A program made the position numbers and the translations under genes. 64,000 bases of DNA from Hyperoodon ampullatus (lineage: Eukaryota > Chordata > Mammalia > Artiodactyla > Ziphiidae), in contig OX457057.1 of NCBI GenBank assembly GCA_949752795.1, forward strand, positions 104,807,513 through 104,871,512, read 5' to 3'. Under the pieces are notes generated by a model that saw only the letters and a list, made by a program, of their open reading frames with translations, was not told the DNA's origin and made no database searches. Of the stretch, positions 33,101 to 45,112 are shown in pieces (positions within the stretch are counted from its first letter, which is position 1; each line of letters opens with the position of its first letter).

Positions 33101-33900
33101 TACCCTAATAAAATGCATGCACTTGCCTGACCCTGTCCTCTGAGCATGATATCTTCCTTGTGGATCCCATGGGCAAGGGCGTAGCTCTGGCAAGAATGGA
33201 TTTGGTTTTCAGAACCATGGGCCCAAGCCCAGTACTACCCCAAAAGCGTACCATGTCATCCAAAACAAGCAGCACAGGTGATGATAGATTTGCCATTCTA
33301 AGACCACTGTGGCTGATGCCTTGGCAGGCGACTCCCCTGATCTGAGCCCAGCTGAGCAGTGGCTGCTCATAGGGATCAGAGGGAGAAAACACACAACTGT
33401 GAGGAGGACCTAGGTCCTCAGAATCGTTGCTGTGACCTCCAGTTCTGCTCTTTCCCTGGCTGTGCCTCCCTGTTCTCTGCTGTCTCAATCAGTCTCTTCC
33501 TGATGGATCTCCTGGTGCTCCCCAACTTTAAGGAAAACTATTCCCTATGGAAACTCTGAGAAATGCATCAAGGCGCAAGGTGATGGCCTCCAACAGTGGG
33601 ACACATGTTCTGCCGATGATGTGGCTGAAATGTGAATGGATCACTCTGCTTGGGAGATGATCCTCTCAGGACGGACTCCTGGACTGTTGCTGCCTTGTCT
33701 TAGGTTTGTTCCCAAGTCGCAGGTCCTCTGCTTCCCTCTTCTGGTCAATTGGAAGGACTCTTAATAGCCATTTATAGTTCAGGGAAAAGATTAATCTGTT
33801 GGTAACTAGTAATAAAACCAAATCATAATCTCCAAATAAATTTTGGACTTTCAACTCACAAAAAGCTATACCCAAGAAGTGAGATAATTAAAGACAACAT
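33101..33900. other. Unassigned segment with frames on both strands
   Basis: Slightly higher GC than neighbours, with a 127-codon reverse frame (33,105-33,488) and a 61-codon forward frame (33,160-33,345). Neither has a domain I recognise, and forward-frame continuation is broken by several stops. It could be an old pseudogene or repeat internal sequence, or unique DNA. Confidence 0.3.
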
Positions 33901-33974
33901 GATTGCAGTTCAAATACGGTCATGTTAGGCAGTCATGACATCTATTCTATTGAGTAGACCTAGAGGGAAGATGT

Positions 33975-34210
33975 GAAATCAGCAGTTCCCAAATGTGATG
34001 TACAATGTGCATTTTTTCAAAAAGAGAAATGATCTGTGACCAAATAGGTTTGGAAAATATTAGGGTAAAGAAAGTTACACAGGTTACTGTACTAAAAAAT
34101 TTCTCAGGGCCTTTAAATTAGAAATTGTGAGATGGCACATACAGTTTTTGAATAATGAATCCTTCACTGAGGAGCACTCCAAGGGCTAGTGTCCCATTGT
34201 GCAGATGACT
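33975..34210. repeat. Possible hAT-type element remnant
   Basis: 'tcagcagttcccaaatgtgatgtac', 'aaatgatctgtgaccaaataggtttggaaaatattagg' and 'ctcagggcctttaaattag' resemble a Charlie-type nonautonomous element. Weak. Confidence 0.35.
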
Positions 34211-35275
34211 CTAACATTGCAACACTAGACACTGAAGAGATGTACTAAGAAAGAGAGATCTCCCTCCACATTATAAAATGACAGGCATTATCTCACCCAA
34301 GCCAATACAAGGACCAATAATACAAGTGGCCACCAATACCTCACTAGTTAACATTAGGCTCAGTTTCAACCACCAAGCTCAGAGTTGGAAGGGACCCTAA
34401 GGTCCTAAATGTCTCTTGCAGTCTAATACCTTTATTTTGTAAATAAGGCTGGAGACTCAGAGAGCTATAAAGAAACTATAGTCTCAAAACCCAATGAAGA
34501 AATATAACCACAATATGTCTCTGTGGGAGTCCAGTACTCATGACCATTTTCCCCAGAGGAGCTATCCATTGCAAAGAGCACACATTTTGAGATCCTAGAC
34601 CAGCAGGTAGAAAAAAAATGCTTAGTTCGAAAGAGTGTAAATCAGGCCATCCCCTTCACTGGAAAGATGAACACAAGATGTTGCAGCATTTGGCAAAACA
34701 AGACCAGACTTATTATTCATTTATAAACCCACAGAGGGCACTTTTATAAAAGTCATCATCCTCATTCATACATCAAATGGAAAGTCAGGAAATATAGTGT
34801 GTGTTAAACTGTATGTGTTAAACTGTAAAGTGCTTTGATGCTTTTTCATAAATGTTAATACATTTGGGAGAGCATCACAGCCTTCTGTATTAGCTAAGAC
34901 TATTCTGGTTGCTAGTGACATGAACCAGATTGAACTAACTTAGGCAGACTAAGAAGGAGTGAAGGGAATAACTTATTGGAAAGCTCTCATTCCGAAAGGA
35001 AGAGCTGGATGTGAGTGAAAGAGCCACCGGGATTCTCATTCTTTCTCTCTTATGTGCTTCTCTCTGTCAGTCAGCATCACTCACTTCCTCTGTAGATAGG
35101 ATCAGCCACCCCATGGGGGTTATGGCTGTCATTGGCTCAGGTCCCCCACCAGAAAGGAATGGACTCAAGTTCAAAAGTCCTTCAAAACAGAGAAGGGCTC
35201 TCATGGGCTTCACTTGTTGAGGTGTTTCTTTCTGAGACAAGGGATATAGGATCTTAGGAGAGGCAGATGGCATGG
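34211..35275. other. Unassigned, some old-repeat blocks
   Basis: 34,380-34,470 ('cagagttggaagggaccctaaggtc...taaataaggctggagactcagagagc') resembles the same ancient repeat type noted near 5,000. 34,890-35,220 resembles an old repeat beginning 'ttctggttgctagtgac'. Neither family is named. Confidence 0.3.
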
Positions 35276-35278
35276 TGG

Positions 35279-35456
35279 GTAAGAGGTCCAAATACTGACT
35301 CCTCTTCCCGCTAGCTATATAATCTTGGGAGAGTTCTTTAAGCTCTTTTACCTCAGTTTCCTTATCTGTAAAATGGTTTTAATAATAGTGTCTACTTTAT
35401 TAAGTTTCATGTGCTGATTAAAGGAGATGAAACATGTAGTAAAGAATATTATGTAG
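35279..35456 (+). repeat. MIR SINE, 5' part
   Basis: 'cgctagctatataatcttgggagagttctttaagctcttttacctcagtttccttatctgtaaaatggttttaataatagtgtctac' is MIR. It is interrupted by a CHR-2 SINE and resumes at 35,679. Confidence 0.85.
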
Positions 35457-35662
35457 GGCTTCCCTGGTGGCGCAGAGGTTGAGAGTCCGCCTGCTGATGC
35501 AGGGGACACGGGTTCGTGCCCCGGTCTGGGAGGATCCCACATGCCGCGGAGCGGCTGGGCCCGTGAGCCATGGCCGCTGAGCCTGCGCGTCCGGAGCCTG
35601 TGCTCCGCAACGGGAGAGGCCACAACAGTGAGAGGCCCGCATACCACAAAAAAAAAAAAAAA
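35457..35662 (+). mobile_element. CHR-2-type SINE inserted in MIR
   Basis: Near-consensus CHR-2 with exact 16 bp target duplication aaagaatattatgtag at 35441-35456 and 35663-35678. Flanking MIR sequence is continuous across it. Confidence 0.97.
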
Positions 35663-35678
35663 AAAGAATATTATGTAG

Positions 35679-35740
35679 CACTTGCCACAGGGTAAGCAAT
35701 TGATAATCATTAGCTATTATCATTACTGGTTTAGCTGGCA
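35679..35740 (+). repeat. MIR SINE, 3' part
   Basis: 'cacttgccacagggtaagcaattgataatcattagctattatcattac' is the MIR 3' terminus. Confidence 0.8.
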
Positions 35741-35774
35741 GGGTTAGGAAACCATGCTTAAATCACTCACTATG

Positions 35775-36060
35775 GCAACGTAATGCAGAGATTAAAAGCA
35801 TAAACTCTGTGGTCTGATGATTTGGCTTCAAATTCCAACTCCCACACTTACCAGCTATACTTTATGCAAGTTATTCAACTACTTTGTGCCTTTGGTTTCT
35901 TCATCTATAAAAAGAGGGGGAATAATGGTTCCTACCTTGTAAGGTGGTTTCAAGGAATAAATGGGTTGATAAATGTCAATCATTTGGCATCTGGCCTAGC
36001 ACAGAGTAAGCATGCAGCAGAACTTATCATTAGTGTTATCATGAAGGCTGTGGAGGTGGT
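35775..36060 (+). repeat. MIR SINE
   Basis: 'gcagagattaaaagcataaactctgtggtctgatgatttggcttcaaattccaactcccacacttaccagctatac', 'cttcatctataaaaagagggggaataatggttcctaccttgtaagg', 'tctggcctagcacagagtaagcatgcagc'. A second MIR in tandem orientation with the preceding one. Confidence 0.85.
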
Positions 36061-36104
36061 CTATGAAAAGATGACAGCTCTCATTTGAACCATGATATTA
36101 GAAG

Positions 36105-36245
36105 GAGTATTTCAGTCATTCATTCAACGAATATTTGCTGGGCTGCTTCTGCTGTGCTAGGTACTGTGCCAGATGTGGAGCTCAAGATGCTCAAGGCCTG
36201 GCCTCATGAGGCAAACATTCTAGCTAGGCCTTCAGAAGAGGCCTG
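36105..36245 (-). repeat. L2-type fragment, reverse orientation
   Basis: 'tcagtcattcattcaacgaatatttgctgggctgcttctgctgtgctaggtactgtgccagatgtgg', 'gcctcatgaggcaaacattctagc': reversed L2 3' terminus. Confidence 0.75.
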
Positions 36246-36589
36246 TCACTCTGGCCAGGAAAAACAATAGGTGTCCACCACACCTACCAACTGTGAAGAC
36301 TCCTAACTTCTCTGTCAATAACCAGTCCTTCAGATTTCCTGTCTTCTGCCTTCTCTCAAAACATTGTCACCTTCACCATCATATCTTTCCATCTCCTTGT
36401 AAAGAGTACATCTTCCTATTCTTGATAGATAATTATCACTCTTATTTCTTGAATGTATGGTGTACTGCATGTATAAATCCTATTATAAATATACTTTCTT
36501 TTGGGTATTTTAAAGACCTGGTAGATCACTACTCTTGAGGGCTTGCCACCTTGATTAACCTTATATTTAGGGTATGTAGAACCAAGCAT

Positions 36590-37629
36590 GCAGATGCTCA
36601 ATGTCACCAAAAGAGAGTGAATAAACTCTTACATTACACTGTATAAAGAAATCATTTCCAGGAAGATCACAGATCAAATGGGAAAAGCAAAACAATAAAG
36701 CTTCTAATAGATAATATAGGAGAATATCTTTATGAATTCTGTGTCAGGAAAAATTTCCTAAACAAGGTACCAAAGCACTTGCCAGTAAAAAAACAAAAAA
36801 CAAAAAACAAAACAAAACAAAAAGTTGAAAAAGGTGACTACATTAAAATTAAGAACCTCTGTTCATTAAAGCATCCCACTGAAAGAGGGGAAAAGACAAA
36901 CCTCAAAGTGGGAACAACATTTTGCAATGAGTCTAACCAACAAAAGGTCCATATCCAGAATATATAAAGAATTCCTACAAATGTATAAATCAAAAAGAAA
37001 ACAAAAATAAACAACACAATGAAAAATGAGCAGAAGATTTGAACAGGCACTCCAAAAAAGAGAAACCAAATCAACCACATGCGCAAGAAAGATGCTCAAC
37101 TTCATTAGCTGGCAGGGAAATGCACATTAAAACCACACTGATATACACTCACTAGAGAGCCATTGCCAAGTGTTGCAAAGATACTGAATGTAAAGAACAC
37201 TGATACGCTGCTGGTGGAACTGTAAATTGGCATATTACCATGGAAAAGATTGACATCATCTAGTAAAACAGAAGATATGCACAATGTATGACCCAACAAT
37301 TCCCCTCTGAGGTATATGTTCCCATAAAACATATGCTTATGTGCACTAGTATACATATTTAAGAATGTTCATAACAGTACTGAATAATAGTTCCAAGCTG
37401 AAACCACCTAAATGTCTATCGAGAGTGGAATAAATAAAAATTATGGTATATTCACATTATGAAATGCTATAGAGTGAGAAACTGGGTTGGGGAATACAAC
37501 TATATGGTGCATAGAAGATGAATCTTAAGGACATGATATCGAATGAAGACAGCCCAACAGTACAGGGCACATACTGTATGATATAATTTATATTAAAAAT
37601 TTGTAAAGCAAGATTAAATAAATTTTAAG
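36590..37629 (+). mobile_element. Old L1 ORF2/3' part, segment 1
   Basis: Continuous though decayed ORF2 C-terminal sequence: 'aagagtgaataaactcttac', 'aaggtgactacattaaaattaagaacctctgttcattaaagc', 'gtccatatccagaatatataaagaattcctacaaat', 'gaaaaatgagcagaagatttgaacagg', 'agaaagatgctcaacttcattagc', 'ttggcatattaccatggaaaag', 'aaaccacctaaatgtctatcg'. Multiple stops; inactive. Confidence 0.85.
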
Positions 37630-37930
37630 GACTTCCCTGGTGGTGCAGTGGTTAAGAATCCACCTGCCAATGCAAGGGACATGGATTGGAGCCCGGGTGT
37701 GGGAAGATCCCACATGCTGCGGAGCAACTAAGTCCGCGCGCCACAGCTACTGAGCCTGCGTGCCACAACTACTGAAGCCATGTGCATAGAGCCTGTTCTC
37801 TGCAACAAGAGAAGTCAGTGCAATGAAAAGCCCATGCACCACAACGAAGAGTAGCCCCTGCTCACTGCAACTAGAGAAAAGCCCCCATGCAGGAACAAAG
37901 ACCCAATGCAGCCAAAAAAAAAAAAAAAAA
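37630..37930 (+). mobile_element. CHR SINE, long form, inserted in old L1
   Basis: Long CHR copy with several CpG-type changes. Target duplication caagattaaataaattt at 37609-37625 and 37931-37947. Sequence on both sides is one L1. Confidence 0.95.
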
Positions 37931-37947
37931 CAAGATTAAATAAATTT

Positions 37948-38130
37948 AGGACAAACTATTAAAAAAAGTAAGGAAGTAAACGCTGTGAAAATCAAGAAAG
38001 TATTTACTTTTAGGGGAAGAAAGGGGTTATAATTAAGAAAGGTTTTGGGGGTGTTAGCAATATTCTATATCTTATACAGGTTACACAGGGAATTGTTTTA
38101 CAAACTGTTAAATCATATTTTTATTTTTAA
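37948..38130 (+). mobile_element. Old L1 3' end, segment 2
   Basis: 'ttttaggggaagaaaggggttataattaagaaaggttttgggggtgttagcaatattctatatcttatacaggttacacaggg' is the L1M 3' UTR pattern 'ggggctggcaatattctatttcttgacctgggtgg'. Confidence 0.7.
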
Positions 38131-39095
38131 AACTTTTCTGTATGTTTGTTATATTACACTTACACACACGAGTAAATACACTGCAGACATACTGAACAGA
38201 GATAGAAATTAATACAGCGGATAAAGAATAGCATTGTTCAAGTTCAAAGTCACAGGTCTCTAAGAGGGGGCTGAAGGTCACCAGTTTAAGGATGATCACT
38301 ATCCTAGAGCAAGCACTGATGCAACTTGCAGCTAAATGGGGCAAATGATGTCTTGCCCAACCACATTACATATTCTACGGGTATAACTTATAGAAAGAGA
38401 TTTAGTTATAGAGAAAATATACAGCAAACATTAAACATATAGGTTACAAATCATCAAGGCTAACAGCCTCCCAGAATCTTCATCTCAGAGTGGATGTGCA
38501 GCTCCATAAATTTACAGTTGGTGGAGGGAAACTCAAATGATGGATGGAGAGTGTCAGTCATCCGAGCCTCTGCTTCTGGGACACCCTCTACTCCTGGCAT
38601 GCCACTTCTTTACTGGTCCCTAAGCAACTGACCGGCTTCCCAGCAGCAAAAGCTGCACCAGGAGGAACTGCAATCATTTCTGCCTTGCACCATCACCTTC
38701 CACACCCTTGTGATGCTTCCGTTTTGTATCCTCCAGGAGGGGGGAGATGGAGATTTGTTGGTTGGTTGGTTTGGTTTTCACTGGGAAGGCATAAGTTCCT
38801 ATCATGAACATGCTCCCACCTCTTCCCCATGATTTTTTGTCCATGGACTCTTCCTACATCACATTCCTACTGTCCTCACACTCTCTCAGTGCCAGAGGAG
38901 GGCAGTTTCCAAAAGTTATTGGGCTCGTACTATTTTTAATCTTTATAATGACCTACAAGATTAATGCATTTTTATCCCCAAGTGGGTTAGTATCTCATTT
39001 TCACATCTCTGTTTCCTTGCCCCTACATGTCCAACAACTTTGAAAATCTCTATTTTTAATTCTCACTGAAATAATATCATAAAAATATTAAAGGT
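38131..39095. other. Unassigned sequence
   Basis: No gene or family recognised. A (GGTT)n-like run lies at 38,757-38,775. Confidence 0.4.
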
Positions 39096-39405
39096 AATTT
39101 TGAAAGTAAATTTAACCTCTAATTTCATCATTCTAGGCCTTTTTAAATTTTTTCACATTTTTGCTATGTATATAAATAATTATTCTAAATTAATGATAAC
39201 ATATGCACATCTGTGTTTTGTTACATAACATCAGAAATATTTTTCTGGCACTCAAACAACATAAAATTTTCATTTGGGAATAATATTTAGTATTCTATTG
39301 AGAAGGTAAACAATAATTTACTTAACTGCGTCCATATTATTGGATATTTATTTTTCAGTTTTAACTGATATCATGTACAATGATACATTTATTAAAGCTA
39401 AGTTT
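39096..39405 (-). mobile_element. Possible old L1 fragment, reverse orientation
   Basis: 'aatttactt aactgcgtccatattattggatatttatttttcag' style sequence resembles antisense L1M 3' UTR ('ttattggacatttaggttgtttcc'). It appears to resume after the L1 at 45,322-45,440. Confidence 0.45.
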
Positions 39406-39420
39406 AAAATTTTACATTTA

Positions 39421-40302
39421 GAGATTGGTTCAAGATGGCAGAGTAGAAGGACGTGCACTCACTCCCTCTTGTGAGAGCACTGGAATCACAACTAACTGCT
39501 GAACAATCATTGACAGGAAGACATTGGAACTCACCAAAAAAGATACTCCACATCCAAAGACAAAGGAGAAGCCACAATGAGACGGTAAGAGTGGCACAAT
39601 CACAATAAAATCAAATCCCGTAACTGCTGGGTGGGTGACTCACAAACTGGAAAACACTTATACCACAGAAGTCCACCCACTGGAGTGAAGGTTCCCAACC
39701 TGGGGGTCCGGCAATGGTAGAAGGAATTCCTAGAGAATCATACTGAAGGCTAGTGGGATTTGATTGCAGGAATTTGACAGGACTGTGGGAAACAGAGACT
39801 CCACTCTTGTAGGACACACACAAAGTAGTGTGCGCATTGGGACACAGGGGAAGGAGCAGTGACCTCATTGAAGGCTGAACCAGACCCATCTGCTAGTGTT
39901 GGAGGGTCTCCTAAAGAGGCAGGGGTGGCTGTGTCTCACCATGAGGACAAGGACACTGGCTGCAGAAGCTCTGGAATGTACTCCTTAGCGTGAGCCCCAC
40001 CAGAGTCCGCCATTAGCCCCACCAAAGACCTGGGTAGGCTCCAGTGTTGGGTCACCTCAGGCCAAACAACCAACAGGGAGGGAACCCAGCCCCACGCATC
40101 AGCAGACAAGAGGATTAAAGCTTTACTGAACTCTGACCAACAGAGCAACACCCAGCTCTACCCACCACCAGTCCCCCCAACCAGGAAACTTGCACAAGCC
40201 TCTTAGATAGCCTCATCCACCAGAGGGCAGGCAGCAGAAGCAAAAAGAACTACAATCCTGCAGCCTGTGGAACAAAAACCACATTCACAGAAAGATAGAA
40301 AG
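39421..40302 (+). promoter_or_regulatory. L1 5' UTR / internal promoter region
   Basis: Runs from the L1 start to the first ORF1 ATG. By analogy with known L1s it would carry the internal pol II promoter; the 'caagatggc' near position 10 of the element matches the YY1-site position in L1. Short uninformative frames only. Confidence 0.7.
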
Positions 40303-41232
40303 ATGAAAAGGCAGAGGGCTATGTACCAGATGAAGGAACAAGATAAAACCCCAGAAAAACAACTAAATGAAGTGGAGATAGGAAACCTTCCAGAAAAGAA
40401 TTCAGGATAATGATAGTGAAGATGATCCATGACCTCAGAAAAAGAATGCAGGCAAAGATCAAGAAGATGCAAAAAATGTTTAACAAAAACCTAGAAGAAT
40501 TTTTAAGAACAAACACCTGGAAGAATTAAAGAACAAACAAAGAGAGATGAACAATACAATAACTGAAATGAAAAATACACTAGAAGGAATCAATAGCAGA
40601 ATAACTGAGGCAGAAGAATGTATAAGTGATCAGGAAGACAGAATGGTAGAATTCACTGTCATGAACAGAATAAAGAAAAAAGAATGAAAAGAAATGAAGA
40701 CAGCCTAAGAGACCTCTGGGACAACATTAAATGTACCAACATTCGCATTACAGGGGTCCCAGAAGGAGAAGAGAGAGAGAAAGAACCCAAGAAAATATTT
40801 GAAAAGATTATAGTTGAAAACTTCCCTAAAATGGGAAAGGAAATAGCCACCCAAGTCCAGGAAGCACAGAGAGTCCCAGGCATGATAAAACCAAGGACAA
40901 ACACACCAAGACACACAGAAATCAAACTGATGAAAATTAAAGACAAAGAAAAATTATTGAAAGCAGCAAAGGAAAAATGAAAAATAACATAAAAGGGAAC
41001 TCCCATAAGGTTAACAGCTGATTTCTCCACAGAAACTCTACAAGCCAGAAGGGAGTGGCATGATATATTTAAAGTGATGAAAGGGAAGAACTTACAACCA
41101 ATATTACTCTACCCGGCAAGGATCTCATTCAGATTTGATGGAGAAATCAAAAGCTTTACAGACAAGAAAAAGCTAAGAGACTTCAGTACCACCAAACCAG
41201 CTTTACAACAAATGGTAAAGGAACTTCTCTAG
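40303..41232 (+). pseudogene. L1 ORF1 (RNA-binding chaperone), broken
   Basis: ORF1p is the trimeric RNA-binding chaperone of the L1 particle. Starting at ATG 40303 the frame reads 35 codons to a stop at 40408. The coiled-coil part continues in other frames (for example the stretch around 'ITEMKNTLEGINSRITEAEE', about 40,560-40,620). The RRM begins in the original frame ('MKRNEDSLRDLWDNIKCTNI' from 40,684, then 'RITGVPEGE'). Stops interrupt it at 40,978 and 40,990. The C-terminal domain then runs to the natural stop at 41,230 with 'ARREWHDIFKVMKGKNLQPI' and 'LYPARISFRFDGEIKSF'. At least two frameshifts plus two in-frame stops. Confidence 0.9.
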
Positions 41233-41289
41233 ACAGGAAACACAAGAGAAGGAAAGACCTACAATAACAAACTCAAAACAATTAAGAAA

Positions 41290-41538
41290 ATGGTAATAGG
41301 AACATACATATCAATAATTTCCTTAAATGTGAATAGATTAAATGCTCCAACCAAAAGACACAGGTTCACTGAATGGATACAAAAACAAGACCCATATATA
41401 TGCTGTCTACAAGAGACCCACTTCAGACCTAGGGACACATACAGACTGAAAATGAGGGGATGGAAAAAGATATTCCATGAAAATGGAAATCAAAAGAAAG
41501 CTGGAGTAGCAATACTCATATCAGATAAAATAGACTAA
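41290..41538 (+). pseudogene. L1 ORF2, endonuclease N-terminal part
   Basis: First 82 codons of ORF2. The apurinic/apyrimidinic-type endonuclease motifs 'SLNVNRLNAPTKRHRFTEW' and 'CLQETHF' (catalytic Asn and Glu region) are present. The frame stops at 41,536-41,538 and the protein continues from about 41,540 in another frame, so a frameshift separates the endonuclease N terminus from the rest. Confidence 0.93.
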
Positions 41539-41578
41539 AACAAAGAATGTTACAAGAGACAAGGAAGGACACTATATA

Positions 41579-43843
41579 ATGATCAAGGGATCAATCCAAG
41601 AAGAAGATATAACAATTATAAATATATATGCACCCAACATAGGAGCAACTCAATACCCAAGGCAACTGCTAACAGCTATAAAAGAGGAAATCGACAGTAA
41701 CACAATAATAGTGGGGGACTTTGACACCTCACTTACACCAGTGGACAGATCATCCAAACAGAAAAGTAATAAGGAAAAACAAGCTGTAAATGACACAATA
41801 GACCAGACAGATTTAATTGATATTTATAGGAAATTCCAACCAAAACCAGAAGATTACACTTTCTCAAGTGCATGTGGAACATTCTCCAGGACAGATCACA
41901 TCTTGGGTCACAAATCAAGTCTCAGTAAATTTAAGAAAATTGAAATCATATCAAGCATCTTTTCTGACCACAATGCTATGAGATTAGAAATCAATTGCAG
42001 GGAAAAGAACATAAAAAACACAAGCACATGGAGGCTAAACAATACGTTACTAAATAACCAACAGTTCACTGAAGAAATCAATGAGGAAATAAAAAAATAC
42101 CTAGAGACAAATTACAACAAAAACACAATGATCCAAAACCTACGGGATGCAGCAAAACCAGTTCTAAGAGGGCAGTTTATAGCAATACAAGTCTACCTCA
42201 AGAAACAAGAAAAATCTCAAATAAACAATCTAACCTTATACCTAAAGGAACTAGAGAAAGAAGAACAAACAAAACCTGAAGTTAGTAGAAGGAAAGAAAT
42301 CATAAAGACCAGAGCAGAAATAAATGAAATAGAAACAAAGAACACAATAGCAAAGATCAATAAAACTAAAAGCTGGTTCTTTGAGAAGATAAACAAAATT
42401 GATAAACCATTAGCCAGACTCATCAAGAAAAAGAGGGAGAGGACTCAAATCAATAAAATTAGAAATAAAAAAGGAGAAGTTACAACAGACACCACAGAAA
42501 TACAAAGCATCCTAAGAGACTACTGCAAGCAGCTCTATGACAATAAAATGGACAACCTAGAAGAAATGGGCAAATTCTTAGAAAGGTATAACCTTCCAAG
42601 ACTGAACCAGGAAGAAATAGAAAATATGAACAGACCAATTGCAAGCAATGAAATTGAAACTGTGATTAAAAATCTTCCAACAAATAAAAGTCCAGGACCA
42701 CGTGGCTTCACAGGTGAATTCTATCAAATATTTATAGACGAGCTAACACCCATTCTTCTCAAACGCATCCAAAAAATTGCAGAGGAAGGAACACTCCCAA
42801 ACTCATTCTATGAGGACACCATCACCCTGATACCAAAACCAGACAAAGATACTACAAAAAAAGAAAATTACAGACCAATTTCACTGATGAATATAGATGT
42901 AAAAAACCTCAGCAAAATACTAGCAAACAGAATCCAACAACACATTAAAAGGATCATACACCATGATTTAGTGGGATTTATCCCAGGGATGCAAGGATTC
43001 TTCAATATATGCAAATCAATCAATGTGATACACCATATTAACAAATTGAAGAATAAAAACCATATGATCATCTCAATAGATTCAGAAAAAGCTTTTGACA
43101 AAATTCAGCACCGATTTATGATAAAAACTCTCCAGAAAGTGGTCACAGAGGGAACCTACCTCAACCAAATAAAGGCCATATATGAGAAAACCACAGCCAA
43201 CATCATTCTCAATGGCGAAAAACTGAAAGCATTTCCTCTAAGACCAGGAACAAGACAAGGATGTCCACTTTCACCACTATTATTCAACATAGTTTTGGAA
43301 GTCCTAGCCATGGCAATCAGAGAAGAAAAAGAAATTAAAGGAATACAAATTGGAAAAGAAGTAAAACAGTCACTGTTTGCAGATGACATGATACTACACA
43401 TAGAGAATCCTAAAGATGCCACCAGAAAACTACTAGAGCTAATCAATGAATTTGGTAAAGTTGCAGGATACAAAATTAATCCACAGAAATCTCTTGCATT
43501 CCTATACACTAATGATGAAAAATCTGAAAGAGAAATTAAGGAAACACTCACATTTACCATTGCAACAAAAAGAATAAAATACCTAGGAATAAACCTACCT
43601 CGGGAGACAAAAGACCTATATGCAGAAAACTATAAGACACTGATGAAAGAAATTAAAGATGATACAAACAGATGGAGAAATATACCATGTTCTTGGATTG
43701 GAAGAATAAATATTGTGAAAATGACTATACTACCCAAAGCAATCTACAGATTCAATGCAATCCCTATCAAGTTACCACTGGCATTTTTTACAGAACTAGA
43801 ACAAAAAATCTTAAAATTTGTATGGAGACAAAAAAGACCCTGA
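41579..43843 (+). pseudogene. L1 ORF2, endonuclease rest + reverse transcriptase
   Basis: Uninterrupted 754-codon frame. It holds the remaining endonuclease motifs: 'GDFDTSL' (41,716 region; the usual form is GDFNT, so the catalytic Asn has become Asp), 'DHILG' and 'SDHNAMRLE'. It continues into the reverse transcriptase with '[10 protein letters not shown]', 'GFIPGMQG', '[10 protein letters not shown]' (43,073), '[14 protein letters not shown]' and the catalytic 'FADD' at 43,376-43,387. An unusual '[11 protein letters not shown]' replaces the common GPDGFT. It ends at TGA 43,841, consistent with CGA decay in the conserved block 'KR.RIAKS'. Best preserved part of the copy, but inactive for the reasons above. 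Confidence 0.95.
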
Positions 43844-45112
43844 ATAGCCAAATCAGTCTTGAGGGAAAAAAATGGAGCTCGAGGAATTAGGCTCCCTGAC
43901 TTCAGACTATACTACAAAGCTACAGTAATCAAGACAATATGATACTGGCACAAAAACAGAAATATAGCTCAATGGAACAGGATAGAAAGCCCAGAGATAA
44001 ACCCACACACCTATGGTCAACTAATCTATGACAAAGGAGGCAAGGATATACAATGGAGAAAAGACAGCCTTTTCAATAAATGGTGCTGGGAGAACTGGAC
44101 AGCTACGTGTAAAAGAATGAAATTAGAACACTCCCTAACACCGTACACAAAAATAAACTCAAAATGGATTAGAGACCTAAATGTAAGACCGGACACTATA
44201 AAACTCTTAGAGGAAAACATAGAAAGAACACTCTTTGACATAAATCACAGCAAGATCTTTTTTGATCCACCTCCTAGAGTAATGGAACTAAAAACAAAAA
44301 TAAACAAATGGGACCTAATGAAACTTCAAAGCTTTTGCACAGCAAAGGAAACTACAAACAAGATGAAAAGATAACCCTCAGAATGGGAGAAAATATTTGC
44401 AAATAAATCAATGGACAAAGGATTAATCTCTAAAATATATAAATAGCTCATACAGCTCAATATTGAAAAGACAAACAAGCCAATCCAAAAATGGACAGAA
44501 GACCTAAATAGACATTTCTCCAAAGAAGACATACAGATGGCCAAGAAGCACATGAAAAGCTGCTCAACGTCACTAATTATTAGAGAAATGCAAATCAAAA
44601 CTACAATGAGGTATCACCGCCCACCAGTTACAATGGGCATCATCAGAAAATCTACAAACAACAAATGCTGGAGAGGGTGTGGAGAAAAGGGAACCCTCTT
44701 GCACTGTTGGTGGGAATGTAAATTGATACAGCCACTATGGAGTACAGTATGGAGGTTCCTTAAAAAACTAAAAATAGAATTACCATATGACCCAGCAATC
44801 CCACTACTGGGCAGATACCCAGAGAAAACCATAATTCAAAAAGACACATGCACCCCAATGTTCATTGCAGCACTATTTACAATAGCCAGGTCATGGAAGC
44901 AAACTAAATGCTCATGGACAGATGAATGGATAAAGAAGATGTGGTACATATATACAATGGAATATTACTCAGCCATAAAAAGGAATGAAATTGTGTCATT
45001 TGTGGAGACGTGGATGGATCTAGAGACTGTCATACAGAGTGAAGTAAGTCAGAAAGACAAAAAAAATTTAGTATATAAACGCATATATGTGGAATCTAGA
45101 AAAATGGTATAG
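43844..45112 (+). pseudogene. L1 ORF2, C-terminal part with stops
   Basis: Same frame as the RT segment but broken by stops at 43,940, 44,372 and 44,444. Recognisable blocks are '[10 protein letters not shown]', '[19 protein letters not shown]', '[18 protein letters not shown]' and '[10 protein letters not shown]'-like sequence. The cysteine-rich C-terminal '[19 protein letters not shown]' (about 44,665-44,722) and '[17 protein letters not shown]' follow. Final stop at 45,110. Confidence 0.94.

Noticed and set aside
41579..43843. A working reverse transcriptase gene
   Set aside because: The frame lacks the ORF2 start, is preceded by a frameshift and followed by several stops, and the endonuclease motif is changed. 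ORF1 is also broken.
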